Assembly (NCBI RefSeq): GCF_027497355.1
Contig: NZ_CP114909.1
Coordinates: 1,054,001 to 1,118,000 of the forward strand
Length of the DNA stretch: 64,000 nt
Reading direction: 5' to 3'
Origin: Micromonospora sp. WMMA1947
Lineage (GTDB): Bacteria > Actinomycetota > Actinomycetes > Mycobacteriales > Micromonosporaceae
Shown: positions 39,357 to 48,470 of the stretch, piece by piece
Position numbering within the stretch: position 1 is the first letter of the stretch
How the letters are laid out: every line of letters starts with the position of its first letter
Program-made: the position numbers and the translations under genes
Notes under the pieces: generated by a model
Told to the model about the DNA's origin: nothing
The model's database searches: none
The model's input: the letters and a program-made list of their open reading frames with translations, nothing else

Positions 39357-40517
39357 TCAGTGTCTCGGTGGCATATCACCTGAGGGTGTGCCGGTCCGGC
39401 GCGGTCGCGGCAGGTCCGCGCCGATCGCCATCAGGGTGCGCGCATCCAGCCGGCCGTCGCCGAGTCCCAGCTCCACCACCGTGCGGTAGACGCGCTCGTC
39501 CCGCCCGGCCGCGCCGACCGCCGCGTCGACCACCCGGCGCCGACGGGCCAGCCACGCCGCCACCGAGCTGTGCCGCAGGTGGGTGCCGAGCCGGACGCGC
39601 AGCGCGGCGGCGTACGCCCGGGCGGCCCCGGCCGGGTGGCCGGCCGCCGCCGCGCCGGCGAGCGCGCCCGAGCGCAGCGCGTAGAAGATGCCCTCGCCGG
39701 TGAACGGGTTGATCAGCGACAGCGCGTCCCCGGCCAGCAGCACCCGTCCCCGGCCGGGCGCCGGCCGGTGGGTGGACAACGGCAGGTGGTGCGCCCGCAG
39801 GTCGGTCACCGTGGCCGGGTCGACGTCGGGGAGCAGCACGGCCATCCGGTCCAGCAGGTGCGCGCGGGTCAGCGGCTCACCGCGCAGCACCTCCCCGTAC
39901 CCGACGTTCGCGCGACCGTCGCCGATCGGAAAGGCCCAGGCGTACGCGGGCCAGCGCGCCGCCGACGTGACGATGAGCTGTTCGGGCGGCCCGGCCGGGG
40001 CCGGCGCGTAGCCCCGGATGGCGAGGGCCAGGTGCCGGTCCGGGTTGACCGGGTGGCCGAGCGCGCGGCGTACCACCGATCCGGCGCCGTCCGCGCCGAC
40101 CACCGCCCGCGCGGACAGCTCTCCGTCGAGCAGCACCCGGTCGGCGGCGATCTCCACCCGGCGTACCGTGTGCCGCCGCAACTCCGCACCGGCCGCCACC
40201 GCCGCCGCCACCAGGCGTGCGTCGAACACCTGGCGGGGCACCGTGTACGCGGGCCGCGGCAGCGTCCTCGCGACGGTGCCGCCGCCGGGGCCGACCAGGC
40301 GCAGCGCGGGCAGCGGTGCGTAGCCGTCGACCGCCCCGGTCACGCCCAGCTCGGCGAGGACGTCCAGCGCGTGCGCGGCGATGCCGTCCCCGCACGCCTT
40401 GTCGCGGGGGAAGCCGGACCGGTCGAGCAGCAGCACCCGCGCGGCCCCGGCCCGCCGCGCACCGAGCGCCGCCGCGGCCCCAGCGGGCCCCGCCCCCACC
40501 ACCACCACGTCCCACAC
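39357..40517 (-). CDS. Geranylgeranyl reductase-family flavoprotein
   Basis: 386 residues with the FAD motif VVVVGAGPAGAAAALGARRAG, PRDKACGDGIAAHALD (a GGR-family hallmark), GADGAGSVVRRALG and GDALSLINPFTGEGIFYALRSG. These enzymes saturate prenyl chains such as those of menaquinone or polyprenols. It lies 31 bp upstream of the cis-prenyl synthase on the same strand, which supports a role in isoprenoid lipid metabolism. GTG 40517, with GAGGGG before it. Confidence 0.88.
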   Translation of the reverse strand: MWDVVVVGAGPAGAAAALGARRAGAARVLLLDRSGFPRDKACGDGIAAHALDVLAELGVTGAVDGYAPLPALRLVGPGGGTVARTLPRPAYTVPRQVFDARLVAAAVAAGAELRRHTVRRVEIAADRVLLDGELSARAVVGADGAGSVVRRALGHPVNPDRHLALAIRGYAPAPAGPPEQLIVTSAARWPAYAWAFPIGDGRANVGYGEVLRGEPLTRAHLLDRMAVLLPDVDPATVTDLRAHHLPLSTHRPAPGRGRVLLAGDALSLINPFTGEGIFYALRSGALAGAAAAGHPAGAARAYAAALRVRLGTHLRHSSVAAWLARRRRVVDAAVGAAGRDERVYRTVVELGLGDGRLDARTLMAIGADLPRPRRTGTPSGDMPPRH

Positions 40518-40558
40518 CCCCTCATCCTGCCCCGCCGCGCCCAGCCCCGGGCGACGAT

Positions 40559-40607
40559 CATGAGGTTGACGGCATCAACGGAGATCGAAATCGCCGCCAA
40601 CTTCATG
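40559..40607. repeat. 49-bp imperfect inverted repeat (CATGAGGTTG family)
   Basis: CATGAGGTTGACGGC (40559-40573) and GCCGCCAACTTCATG (40593-40607) pair with two mismatches. It fills the gap between two minus-strand genes. Confidence 0.75.
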
Positions 40608-40608
40608 G

Positions 40609-41466
40609 TCAACGGGGTGGGGTGGGGGTGCGGGTGGCTCGGTGCAGGGACCAGAGGGTCAGGGCGGCGGCCGTGACCAGGGGGGCGCCGTCGCGGATCA
40701 GGCCGTCGGTGCCGAGCAGCCACCAGCACAGCGGCAGGTCGATCGCGAGGACGCCGAGGGTGACGACCACCAGGGCCTTCCGCGCCCACGCCTTGTCGCG
40801 CAGCAGGAAGGCGGTGCAGAACAGCACGGCGTAGCTGACCGCGATGCCCGCGCCGAACCAGAAGATCACTGCTGGTACGGCGGCCAGCCGTCCGTCCAGC
40901 ACGGCACCGGTCGCCACCAGCGCCGGCACCAGCATCAGCGGGCTGTAGGTGAACGCCGCGACCCGGGCGGTGAGCAGCCAGCCGTTCGCCTGCGGGCGCT
41001 TCGGCGCCATCTCCCGCCAGGCGATCGTCCCGCCCTCGACGACCAGGCCCTTGCGGTGCCGGACCAGGTGGGCGCGGATCGCCTCGGAGCGGTACAGCAG
41101 CACCACCACGGCGACGCAGAGCGCGGTGAGCACGGCGAACCCGACCAGGCCGGGCAGCGCGGGCACCCCCTGCCGGGGCACGATCAGCCGCCCGACCGCG
41201 AAGATCGTGGTCACCGCCAGGATCAGCCCGAACGGCCGGGCGCCCACCCGGCCCTTGTTCACGTGGCCGATCAGCAGCAGGAAGCCGAGCGACCGGAGCA
41301 TCGCCCAGCCGGTGCGTACGGCCAGACCGAACTCCTGCTCCGGGGCGTACCAGTAGTTGAGCAGCTCGACCACGACGGTGGCCGCCGCGGTCACGGCGAG
41401 CAGCGTGGTGAGCGCCCGGACGGCGGACGGCCGCCGGCCCTCGACAGGTTCAGCGGCCGTCCTCAT
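40609..41466 (-). CDS. Multi-pass membrane protein of unknown function
   Basis: 285 residues with about eight hydrophobic segments and short loops (first helix about 18-37; others end near 280). No transporter or enzyme motif recognised. The C-terminus is basic and proline-rich. Starts at ATG 41466. The end of the gene is a G-rich stretch on the plus strand. It lies between the flavoprotein and pckG genes on the same strand. Confidence 0.7.
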   Translation of the reverse strand: MRTAAEPVEGRRPSAVRALTTLLAVTAAATVVVELLNYWYAPEQEFGLAVRTGWAMLRSLGFLLLIGHVNKGRVGARPFGLILAVTTIFAVGRLIVPRQGVPALPGLVGFAVLTALCVAVVVLLYRSEAIRAHLVRHRKGLVVEGGTIAWREMAPKRPQANGWLLTARVAAFTYSPLMLVPALVATGAVLDGRLAAVPAVIFWFGAGIAVSYAVLFCTAFLLRDKAWARKALVVVTLGVLAIDLPLCWWLLGTDGLIRDGAPLVTAAALTLWSLHRATRTPTPPR

Positions 41467-41506
41467 GGCATCCGATGGTGCCCGGCTCGGGCAACCGGCA
41501 CACCTG

Positions 41507-43348
41507 TTACTTCTGCGGCTCCGCGTCGAGGCGGGCGCGCAGCGCGTCCAGCTCGGCCCAGAGCACGCCGGGGAGCTTGTCCCCGAACTTCTCGAACCAC
41601 TCGGTGACCAGCGGCAGCTCGTTGCGCCACTCGTCCGCGTCGACCTTCAGCGCGATCCGGACGTCCTCCGGGGTCATGTCCAGGCCCTCGACGTCGAGCG
41701 CGTCCTGCGCCGGGACCATGCCGATCGGCGTCTCCACGGCCTCGGCCCGGCCCTCCAGCCGCTCGATGACCCACTTGAGCACGCGGGAGTTCTCGCCGAA
41801 GCCCGGCCAGAGGAAGTTGCCCTCGGCGTCCTTGCGGAACCAGTTCACGTAGTAGATCTTGGGCAGCTTGGACTCGTCGCCGTCCGCGCCCTTGCCCATC
41901 TCGATCCAGTGCCGGAAGTAGTCGCCGGCGTTGTAGCCGATGAACGGCAGCATGGCCATCGGGTCGCGGCGGACCACGCCGACCGCGCCGGAGGCGGCGG
42001 CGGTCGTCTCCGAGGAGAGCGTGGCGCCCATGTAGACGCCGTGCACCCAGTCGCGCGCCTCGGTGACCAGCGGGATGGTGTCCCGGCGACGGCCACCGAA
42101 CAGGATCGCGTCGATCGGCACGCCGTTGGGGTCGTAGTAGTCGTCGGCCAGGATCGGGCACTGCGTGATCGGGGTGCAGAAACGGCTGTTCGCGTGCGAG
42201 GAGAGGTTCTCGCTCTCCGGCGTCCAGTCGTTGCCCTTCCAGTCGATCAGGTGCGCCGGCGGCTCACCCATGCCCTCCCACCAGATGTCGCCGTCGTCGG
42301 TCAGCGCCACGTTGGTGAAGATGGAGTTGCCCCGGTCCAGCGTCCGCATGGCGTTCGCGTTGGTCTTCCAGTCGGTGCCGGGCGCGACGCCGAACAGGCC
42401 GTACTCGGGGTTGATCGCGTAGAGGCGGCCGTCCTGGCCGAACCGCATCCAGGCGATGTCGTCGCCGATGGTCTCGACCTTCCAGCCCGGGATGGTCGGC
42501 TCCAGCATGGCGAGGTTGGTCTTGCCGCAGGCCGACGGGAAGGCACCGGCGATGTGGTAGACCTTGCCCTCCGGCGAGGTGATCTTGAGGATCAGCATGT
42601 GCTCGGCCAGCCAGCCCTCGTCGCGCCCCATCACGCTGGCGATACGCAGCGAGTAGCACTTCTTGCCGAGCAGCGAGTTGCCGCCGTAGCCGGAGCCGAA
42701 GGACCAGATCTCCCGGGTCTCCGGGAAGTGCGAGATGTACTTGGTCTCGTTGCACGGCCACGCCACGTCCTGCTCACCCGGCGCGAGCGGCGCGCCGATG
42801 GAGTGCAGCGCGTGCACGAAGTCGGCGTCGTCGCCCATCGCCTCCAGGATCGACGACCCCATCCGGGTCATGATCCGCATCGAGGCGACGACGTACGGGC
42901 TGTCGGTGATCTCCACGCCGAACATGGGGTTCTCGGCCTCGATGGGCCCCATGCAGAACGGGATGACGTACATGGTGCGCCCGCGCATGCTGCCGCGGTA
43001 CAGCTCCGTCATCGTCCGCTTCATCTCGGCCGGCGCCATCCAGTTGTTGGTGGGGCCGGCGTCCGCCTCGTCGACGGAGCAGATGAAGGTGCGCTCCTCC
43101 ACCCGGGCGACGTCCGTGGGGTCGGTACGCGCGTAGAACGAGTTGGGCTTCTTCTCGGGATTCAGTCGGATCAGGGTGCCGTTCTCGACGAGTTCGTCGG
43201 TGAGGCGGCGCCACTCCTCATCAGACCCGTCCACCCAGACCACGCGGTCGGGGGTGGTCAGTTCCGCGACCTCACGTACCCAGGCCAGCAGCTTGGGGTG
43301 GGACGTCGGGGCCTGATCGATACCCCGAACAGCAGCCGGAGCAACCAT
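41507..43348 (-). CDS. pckG: Phosphoenolpyruvate carboxykinase (GTP)
   Basis: Converts oxaloacetate and GTP to PEP, the first committed step of gluconeogenesis. The 613 residues show GTP-type PEPCK marks: the P-loop [40 protein letters not shown] and [14 protein letters not shown] 43348 has AAGGAG upstream and starts MVAPAAVRG; the frame is open 15 codons further. It opposes PEP carboxylase in this window. An inverted repeat TTGTG-N8-CACAA lies 134 bp upstream. Confidence 0.97.
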   Translation of the reverse strand: MVAPAAVRGIDQAPTSHPKLLAWVREVAELTTPDRVVWVDGSDEEWRRLTDELVENGTLIRLNPEKKPNSFYARTDPTDVARVEERTFICSVDEADAGPTNNWMAPAEMKRTMTELYRGSMRGRTMYVIPFCMGPIEAENPMFGVEITDSPYVVASMRIMTRMGSSILEAMGDDADFVHALHSIGAPLAPGEQDVAWPCNETKYISHFPETREIWSFGSGYGGNSLLGKKCYSLRIASVMGRDEGWLAEHMLILKITSPEGKVYHIAGAFPSACGKTNLAMLEPTIPGWKVETIGDDIAWMRFGQDGRLYAINPEYGLFGVAPGTDWKTNANAMRTLDRGNSIFTNVALTDDGDIWWEGMGEPPAHLIDWKGNDWTPESENLSSHANSRFCTPITQCPILADDYYDPNGVPIDAILFGGRRRDTIPLVTEARDWVHGVYMGATLSSETTAAASGAVGVVRRDPMAMLPFIGYNAGDYFRHWIEMGKGADGDESKLPKIYYVNWFRKDAEGNFLWPGFGENSRVLKWVIERLEGRAEAVETPIGMVPAQDALDVEGLDMTPEDVRIALKVDADEWRNELPLVTEWFEKFGDKLPGVLWAELDALRARLDAEPQK

Positions 43349-43838
43349 GTCACTTCTCCTTGTGGTCGACGCTGACCGATCTATGGGGTGCACGAGTTCC
43401 GGCGGGCTGGTACGCCGCCTCGTGGAAACCTGGGATTGGGCTCAGCGTAAACCGGACTGCCTCGTCAGTCAGTGGGACTGGTTGTGAAGAACTGCACAAG
43501 GTACGGCCACGCTGCGGCATCACGATCTGATACCCGCTTTCGCGCGCAGTTTCACGCAAATCCTGCGGTGAACCTTCGACGGCCGGGTCCGGCCCCGGAG
43601 TGACCGAGACGTCCGACCCGGGGAAGCGTACGAACATGTCGTGAAAGACGATTCCGTGATGCGCTCCACAGATTCGCACAGCGCGTTACGCTCTGCTCAC
43701 GGATATCGAGAACGGGCGGGGCCTCCCCGAGGCGGGTGGCCCGACGGCGACGGCCGCGGCGACCGCGTCGTGGCCGACTCGCCGTTGGAGTCCGCCCGGA
43801 TACCGGACAACCGGTACTCTCGGCGGGTGGCCGCGACG
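43349..43838. other. 490-bp divergent gap, pckG / GtrA
   Basis: Holds the promoters of pckG and the first GtrA gene. An open frame on the plus strand runs from 43641 into GtrA but its N-terminal 66 codons do not look like GtrA protein. Besides the repeat at 43482 no other structure is clear. Confidence 0.4.
43482..43499. promoter_or_regulatory. Inverted repeat upstream of pckG
   Basis: TTGTG-N8-CACAA, a perfect 5-bp-arm inverted repeat. The same stretch reads TGTGAAGAACT, which also occurs upstream of the response regulator gene at 54607. Likely operator for a carbon-flow regulator, by position only. Confidence 0.4.
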
Positions 43839-44375
43839 ATGACCGGAGACCAACCGGGCGCTCCGCAGACCCGTCGGGGTCCGATCGGAGCACTGCGCGA
43901 CCGTTTCGGTCACCTCATCCACGAGTTGAGCAAGTTCGCCACCGTCGGCGGCTTCGCCTTCGTCGTGGACTTCGTCCTCTTCAACTACCTGTCCAGCGGC
44001 CGGGACATGCCGCCCCTGGCCGCGAAGACCATCTCCACGGTGATCGCCGCGACCGTCGCCTTCCTCGGCAACCGGTTCTGGACCTGGCGGCACCGGCAGC
44101 GGTCGAACCCGGCACGCGAGTACGCACTGTTCTTCTTCTTCAACGCGGTCGGCCTCGGCATCGCAGTGGCCTGCCTGGCGATCAGCCACTACGGGCTGGG
44201 CGCGATCTGGCCCGCGGTGTTTCAGACCCCCCTGGCCGACAACATCGCCAGCTTCATCGTCGGCACCGGCCTGGGAACGCTCTTCCGGTTCTGGTCGTAC
44301 CGACGGTTCGTCTTCGTCGAGGCGGGAACACCTCCCGTTCCGGCAACGAGCCACGACCGAGAGTCCGGGGCGTGA
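43839..44375 (+). CDS. GtrA-family membrane protein 1
   Basis: 178 residues with four helices in the GtrA order (KFATVGGFAFVVDFVLFNYL, KTISTVIAATVAFLGNRFWTW, FFFFNAVGLGIAVACLA, IVGTGLGTLFRFWSYRRFVF). GtrA proteins move undecaprenyl-linked sugars for wall or glycan modification. ATG 43839 puts the first helix near residue 30; GTG 43827 is possible. Stop overlaps the second GtrA gene (GTGA). Confidence 0.82.
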   Translation: MTGDQPGAPQTRRGPIGALRDRFGHLIHELSKFATVGGFAFVVDFVLFNYLSSGRDMPPLAAKTISTVIAATVAFLGNRFWTWRHRQRSNPAREYALFFFFNAVGLGIAVACLAISHYGLGAIWPAVFQTPLADNIASFIVGTGLGTLFRFWSYRRFVFVEAGTPPVPATSHDRESGA

Positions 44376-45130
44376 CGAACCGCCCATCCCGACCCGCCGG
44401 GCCCCGCCGGCCCAGCCAACTGCCTAAGGTGTTCCGCATGCCTGGAGTCCGTCTGCTGCCCGAGCGCTGGCAGAAGTTCATCCACGAGGCGCTCAAATTC
44501 GGCATCGTCGGTGGCATCAACACCGTCATCAATTACGCGGTGTTCAATGCTCTGGCACTCACGGTTTTCCGCGACGGCCAGCTGAAGGCGACAGTGATCG
44601 CGACGATTGTCGCCACGATCACGTCGTATCTGATGAATCGTCACTGGACGTACCGCGATCGACCGAAATCTGCACTTCGCCGCGAATACGTCCTGTTCTT
44701 CGTTTTCAACGGTGCTGGTCTGCTGATCGAACTCGGCGTCCTGGCCCTGGCCAAGTACGGCCTCGGCGTACACGGCCTGCTCGCGCTGAACGTCGCCAAG
44801 ACCATCGGTGTCCTGCTGGCCACGCTGTTCCGCTTCTGGTCCTACCGGACGTTCGTCTTCCAGCCGGTGCCCAAGCACGCCGAGGAGACCTGGCACTCGG
44901 TGCCGCGTGACGAGTGGGACAACGTCGCCGAGATGGACCCGGTCGCCGAGCTGGCCGAGTCGGTGAGCGAGCTGGAGGAGGAGGAACCGCCGCCGGGCGC
45001 CGGCCAGGCGGCCGACTTCCCGCCACCACGGGGCCGTCCCGCACCCGCCGACGCCGGGCTCGGCGCGCTCGGTGCCGACCTGGACGCCGAACTCGCCGCG
45101 GAACTCCAGCCCCGCCGCGCCCGCCGCTGA
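44372..45130 (+). CDS. GtrA-family membrane protein 2 with acidic tail
   Basis: 252 residues: the same four-helix GtrA core (FGIVGGINTVINYAVFNALA ... LLATLFRFWSYRTFVF) followed by an ~80-residue soluble tail rich in Glu, Pro and Ala (VAELAESVSELEEEEPPP). The paralogue next door lacks this tail. Codons in about 44500-44720 use more A/T at third positions than neighbours. GTG 44372 overlaps the first GtrA gene; ATG 44438 (MPGVRLL) is possible. A GtrA-type gene also neighbours birA in M. tuberculosis (Rv3277). Confidence 0.82.
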   Translation: MTNRPSRPAGPRRPSQLPKVFRMPGVRLLPERWQKFIHEALKFGIVGGINTVINYAVFNALALTVFRDGQLKATVIATIVATITSYLMNRHWTYRDRPKSALRREYVLFFVFNGAGLLIELGVLALAKYGLGVHGLLALNVAKTIGVLLATLFRFWSYRTFVFQPVPKHAEETWHSVPRDEWDNVAEMDPVAELAESVSELEEEEPPPGAGQAADFPPPRGRPAPADAGLGALGADLDAELAAELQPRRARR

Positions 45131-45137
45131 ACGACGA

Positions 45138-45171
45138 AAGGCCGGCACCCCTTCTCCGGGGCGCCGGCCTT
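45138..45171. terminator. Terminator after the GtrA pair
   Basis: AAGGCCGGC(A)CCCC stem, 6-base loop, complement with one bulge-like mismatch. Between convergent genes. Confidence 0.82.
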
Positions 45172-45185
45172 CTCTGTCGGACGGG

Positions 45186-45755
45186 TCAGGGCTGGTCGCG
45201 CAGGGACTTGCCCTCGGACATGTCGGCCAGGATCTCGCGCATCTCGCCGTCACCCAGGCTGTGCTTGTCGTGGTGCGCCTCGACCAGCTCGTAGAGCTTC
45301 GTCTGCACCCTGTCAACGCCCGGCACGTCGTGCAGCACCGACTGGCCGCGCTCACCCGCCGACTCGATGGTCAGCGTGCCGCAGCCGAGCAGCCGCTCCA
45401 CGAAGCGCTGGTTCATCGCGTGGTCGTTGATCCGGGTCAGCGGCAGGTCCCGCCGGTTGCGCGACAGCACCCCCTGCTGGAGCAGGACGCGCTCATTCGT
45501 GAACAGGTAGTGCGTGGTGCGCCAGACCAGAAACGGCCACAGGCCCAGCCACAGCACCAGCACCAGGGCGACCACGGCGATCGCGTAGAGCGCGATCGTG
45601 CCGCCGCTGCCGTCGGGCAGCAGAAGCCAGCCGGCGACGACCGCCGCGACGGCGAGCACGAGCACCAGGACCGGCCGGATCAGGGCCTTCCAGTGCGGGT
45701 GCAGGTGCAACACGACGTGCTCGTCCTCGGTGAGCACGTCTTCGGGGAACGCCAC
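45186..45755 (-). CDS. PH-domain (YdbT/bPH2-like) membrane protein
   Basis: 189 residues: short N-terminal soluble part, two membrane helices (about 27-48 and 54-76), then a bacterial PH domain beginning THYLFTNERVLLQQGVLSRN. M. tuberculosis Rv3278c, beside birA, has the same layout. GTG 45755 has GAGGAGG upstream and so is preferred over the frame to 45818. Function unknown, possibly membrane sensing or scaffolding. Confidence 0.85.
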   Translation of the reverse strand: MAFPEDVLTEDEHVVLHLHPHWKALIRPVLVLVLAVAAVVAGWLLLPDGSGGTIALYAIAVVALVLVLWLGLWPFLVWRTTHYLFTNERVLLQQGVLSRNRRDLPLTRINDHAMNQRFVERLLGCGTLTIESAGERGQSVLHDVPGVDRVQTKLYELVEAHHDKHSLGDGEMREILADMSEGKSLRDQP

Positions 45756-45846
45756 GGGGGAACCTCCTCGCAGAACAGGACGCGCTGACCGTAACCGGTC
45801 GCCGCGTCCGCCCGGCATCGGCCGCGCGGACGGCTGCCCGTGGTCT

Positions 45847-45897
45847 GTTAACAGGGGGCCCTTCCTCTACCGGAGGCGTTAACAAGGGGCCCTTCCT
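45847..45897. repeat. Two GTTAAC-GGGGCCCTTCC units next to the birA stop
   Basis: GTTAACAGGGGGCCCTTCCT (45847-45866) and GTTAACAAGGGGCCCTTCCT (45878-45897), 31 bp apart, same orientation. The second abuts the birA stop codon. Related arms form the ppc terminator at 16815. Confidence 0.92.
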
Positions 45898-45898
45898 T

Positions 45899-46771
45899 TC
45901 ACCGCAGGTGCAGCACGTCTCCTGCCGCCAGCCGCAGCGTCTCGGCGCCCGCCTCGACCAGGAGCTGCCCGTCGCCGTCCACGCCGGTGGCGGTGCCGCG
46001 CGCCTCCCTGCCGTCGGGCAGCAGCACCCGCACCTGGCGGCCGACGGTGGCGCACCCGGCCAGATACGCCTCACGCAGCCCACTGGCCTCCGCGTCCCCT
46101 CCGGCGTCACGCCAGCGCTCGTACCAGTCGGCGAGCGAGCGCAGCAGCGCCCGCAGCAGCGGATCCCGGTCGGTGGCGGTGGCGCCCGCGAGCTGGAGCG
46201 AGGTGGCCGGCAGCCCGGTCGGGTTCTCCGGCAGCTCGTCGGCGCGCAGCGTCACGTTCAGCCCGACACCGACGACGATCGCGGGCGGCCTGTCGTTCTC
46301 CCCGGGCACCGCCTCGGCCAGCACCCCGGCGCACTTCGCGCCGTCCACCAGCAGGTCGTTCGGCCATTTCAGCCGCGCGTCCAGCTCGGCCAGCAGGCGT
46401 ACCGCCTCGACCAGCGCGACACCGGCGAGCAGCGGCAGCCAGCCGTACCCGGTGACCGGCACCGGCGACCAGCCACGCTCGGCGTCCGCCTCGCCGGGCC
46501 GCAGCAGCACGCTCGTGGCGAGACCGGCGCGCGGCGGCGACTGCCAGACGCGGCCCCGCCGCCCCCGCCCGGAGGTCTGCCGCTCGGCGACCACCACCAG
46601 GCCCTCCGGCTCGCCGGCCCGCGCCGCGGCCACCGCGTCCGCGTTCGTCGAGCCGGTCTCGGCCAGCAGCTCCAAGCGTCGCCAGGGCCCGTTCGGCGCG
46701 ACCAGCGCGCGCCGCAGCCGGGCCGCCGACAGCGGCGGTCGGTCCAGATCGGTGTACGGCGAACCGGGCAT
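45899..46771 (-). CDS. birA: Biotin-protein ligase
   Basis: Attaches biotin to the carrier protein of acyl-CoA carboxylases. The 290 residues have AERQTSGRGRRGRVW (ATP-binding loop), KWPNDLL and GVGLNV. It lacks an N-terminal helix-turn-helix, so it is a class I ligase that does not repress transcription itself. ATG 46771. It diverges from the carboxylase beta gene across 72 bp, the gene order of M. tuberculosis birA-accD5. Confidence 0.95.
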   Translation of the reverse strand: MPGSPYTDLDRPPLSAARLRRALVAPNGPWRRLELLAETGSTNADAVAAARAGEPEGLVVVAERQTSGRGRRGRVWQSPPRAGLATSVLLRPGEADAERGWSPVPVTGYGWLPLLAGVALVEAVRLLAELDARLKWPNDLLVDGAKCAGVLAEAVPGENDRPPAIVVGVGLNVTLRADELPENPTGLPATSLQLAGATATDRDPLLRALLRSLADWYERWRDAGGDAEASGLREAYLAGCATVGRQVRVLLPDGREARGTATGVDGDGQLLVEAGAETLRLAAGDVLHLR

Positions 46772-46831
46772 CCCGCCAGCCTACGGCCCGGGTGAGGCGC
46801 ACTGCACAGCCTCAGACACCTGAACCATCGT

Positions 46832-46837
46832 TATATT
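46832..46837 (+). promoter_or_regulatory. Possible -10 of carboxylase beta gene (leaderless)
   Basis: TATATT 6 bases ahead of the GTG start; no ribosome site lies between. This suits a leaderless mRNA starting at or near the GTG. No -35 is evident. Confidence 0.5.
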
Positions 46838-46843
46838 CCACGG

Positions 46844-48427
46844 GTGACTACCGACACCGGGTTCAACATCCACACCACCGCCGGCAAGCTGGCGGACCTG
46901 GAGCGACGGCTCGACGAGGCGGTGCACGCCGGGTCGGCACGGGCGGTCGAGAAGCAGCACGCGCGGGGCAAGAAGACCGCCCGCGAGCGGATCGAGATGC
47001 TCCTCGACGAGGGCTCGTTCGTCGAGCTGGACGAGTTCGCCCGGCACCGCTCGACGAACTTCGGGCTGGAGAAGACCCGCCCGTACGGGGACGGCGTGGT
47101 GACCGGCTACGGCACCGTGGACGGCCGGCAGATCTGCGTCTTCTCGCAGGACTTCACCGTCTTCGGCGGCTCCCTCGGCGAGGTCTTCGGCGAGAAGATC
47201 GTCAAGCTGATGGACCTCGCCATGAAGATCGGCTGCCCGGTCGTCGGCATCAACGACTCCGGCGGCGCGCGGATCCAGGAGGGCGTCACGTCCCTCGGGC
47301 TCTACGGCGAGATCTTCTTCCGCAACGTCCGGGCCAGCGGCGTGATCCCGCAGATCTCGCTCATCATGGGCCCGTGCGCGGGCGGCGCGGTCTACTCCCC
47401 GGCGGTCACCGACTTCACCGTCATGGTCGACCAGACCTCGCACATGTTCATCACCGGTCCCGACGTGATCAAGACGGTCACCGGCGAGGACGTGGGCATG
47501 GAGGAGCTGGGCGGCGCCCGCACCCACAACACCCGCAGCGGCAACGCGCACTACCTCGGCACCGACGAGGAGGACGCGATCGAGTACGTCAAGGCGCTGC
47601 TGTCGTACCTGCCGTCGAACAACCTGGACGAGCCGCCGGTCTTCGACGCCCCCGCGATCCTCGACGTCACCGAGGAGGACCGGGAGCTGGACACGCTGAT
47701 CCCGGACTCGGCGAACCAGCCGTACGACATGCACCGGGTCATCGAGCACGTGCTCGACGACGGCGAGTTCCTCGAGGTGCAGCCGCTGTACGCGCAGAAC
47801 ATGGTGGTCGGCTTCGGCCGCGTCGAGGGACGCCCGGTGGGCGTGGTGGCGAACCAGCCGATGCAGTTCGCCGGCACGCTGGACATCGCCGCGTCGGAGA
47901 AGGCGGCCCGGTTCGTGCGCACCTGCGACGCGTTCAACATCCCGGTGCTCACCTTCGTGGACGTGCCCGGCTTCCTGCCCGGCACCGGCCAGGAGTGGGA
48001 CGGCATCATCCGCCGCGGCGCGAAGCTCATCTACGCGTACGCCGAGGCCACCGTTCCGAAGGTCACCGTCATCACCCGCAAGGCGTACGGCGGCGCGTAC
48101 GACGTGATGGGCTCCAAGCACCTGGGCGCGGACCTGAACTTCGCGTGGCCGACCGCGCAGATCGCGGTGATGGGCGCGCAGGGTGCGGTGAACATCCTCT
48201 ACCGCGCGGAGCTGGCGAACGCCGAGGACCCGGCCGCGGTCCGCGCCGAGAAGATCGCCGAGTACGAGGACACGCTGGCCAACCCGTACATCGCCGCCGA
48301 GCGCGGCTACGTGGACGGGGTGATCCCGCCGCACGAGACGCGTACCCAGATCGTGCGGGCGCTGCGGGTGCTGCGCACCAAGCGCGAGACGCTGCCGCCG
48401 AAGAAGCACGGCAACATTCCGCTGTAG
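46844..48427 (+). CDS. accD5: Acyl-CoA carboxylase beta (carboxyltransferase) subunit
   Basis: Transfers carboxyl from biotin to acyl-CoA (propionyl- and perhaps acetyl-CoA), giving methylmalonyl- or malonyl-CoA. 527 residues in two crotonase-like halves. Visible: [40 protein letters not shown], and [21 protein letters not shown]. Asp420 in GGAYDVM is the position that in Streptomyces PccB (Asp) versus its paralogue (Ile) sets acyl preference; Asp suggests propionyl-CoA. GTG 46844. Alpha and epsilon genes do not follow; accE is 14 kb away. Confidence 0.94.
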   Translation: MTTDTGFNIHTTAGKLADLERRLDEAVHAGSARAVEKQHARGKKTARERIEMLLDEGSFVELDEFARHRSTNFGLEKTRPYGDGVVTGYGTVDGRQICVFSQDFTVFGGSLGEVFGEKIVKLMDLAMKIGCPVVGINDSGGARIQEGVTSLGLYGEIFFRNVRASGVIPQISLIMGPCAGGAVYSPAVTDFTVMVDQTSHMFITGPDVIKTVTGEDVGMEELGGARTHNTRSGNAHYLGTDEEDAIEYVKALLSYLPSNNLDEPPVFDAPAILDVTEEDRELDTLIPDSANQPYDMHRVIEHVLDDGEFLEVQPLYAQNMVVGFGRVEGRPVGVVANQPMQFAGTLDIAASEKAARFVRTCDAFNIPVLTFVDVPGFLPGTGQEWDGIIRRGAKLIYAYAEATVPKVTVITRKAYGGAYDVMGSKHLGADLNFAWPTAQIAVMGAQGAVNILYRAELANAEDPAAVRAEKIAEYEDTLANPYIAAERGYVDGVIPPHETRTQIVRALRVLRTKRETLPPKKHGNIPL

Positions 48428-48434
48428 TGCGCCG

Positions 48435-48466
48435 GGTGCCCCCGCCGGTTCAGCGGCGGGGGCACC
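48435..48466 (+). terminator. Terminator after carboxylase beta gene
   Basis: GGTGCCCCCGCCG and CGGCGGGGGCACC form a perfect 13-bp stem with a 6-base loop. Shared with the convergent anti-sigma gene. Confidence 0.88.
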
Positions 48467-48470
48467 GGCG

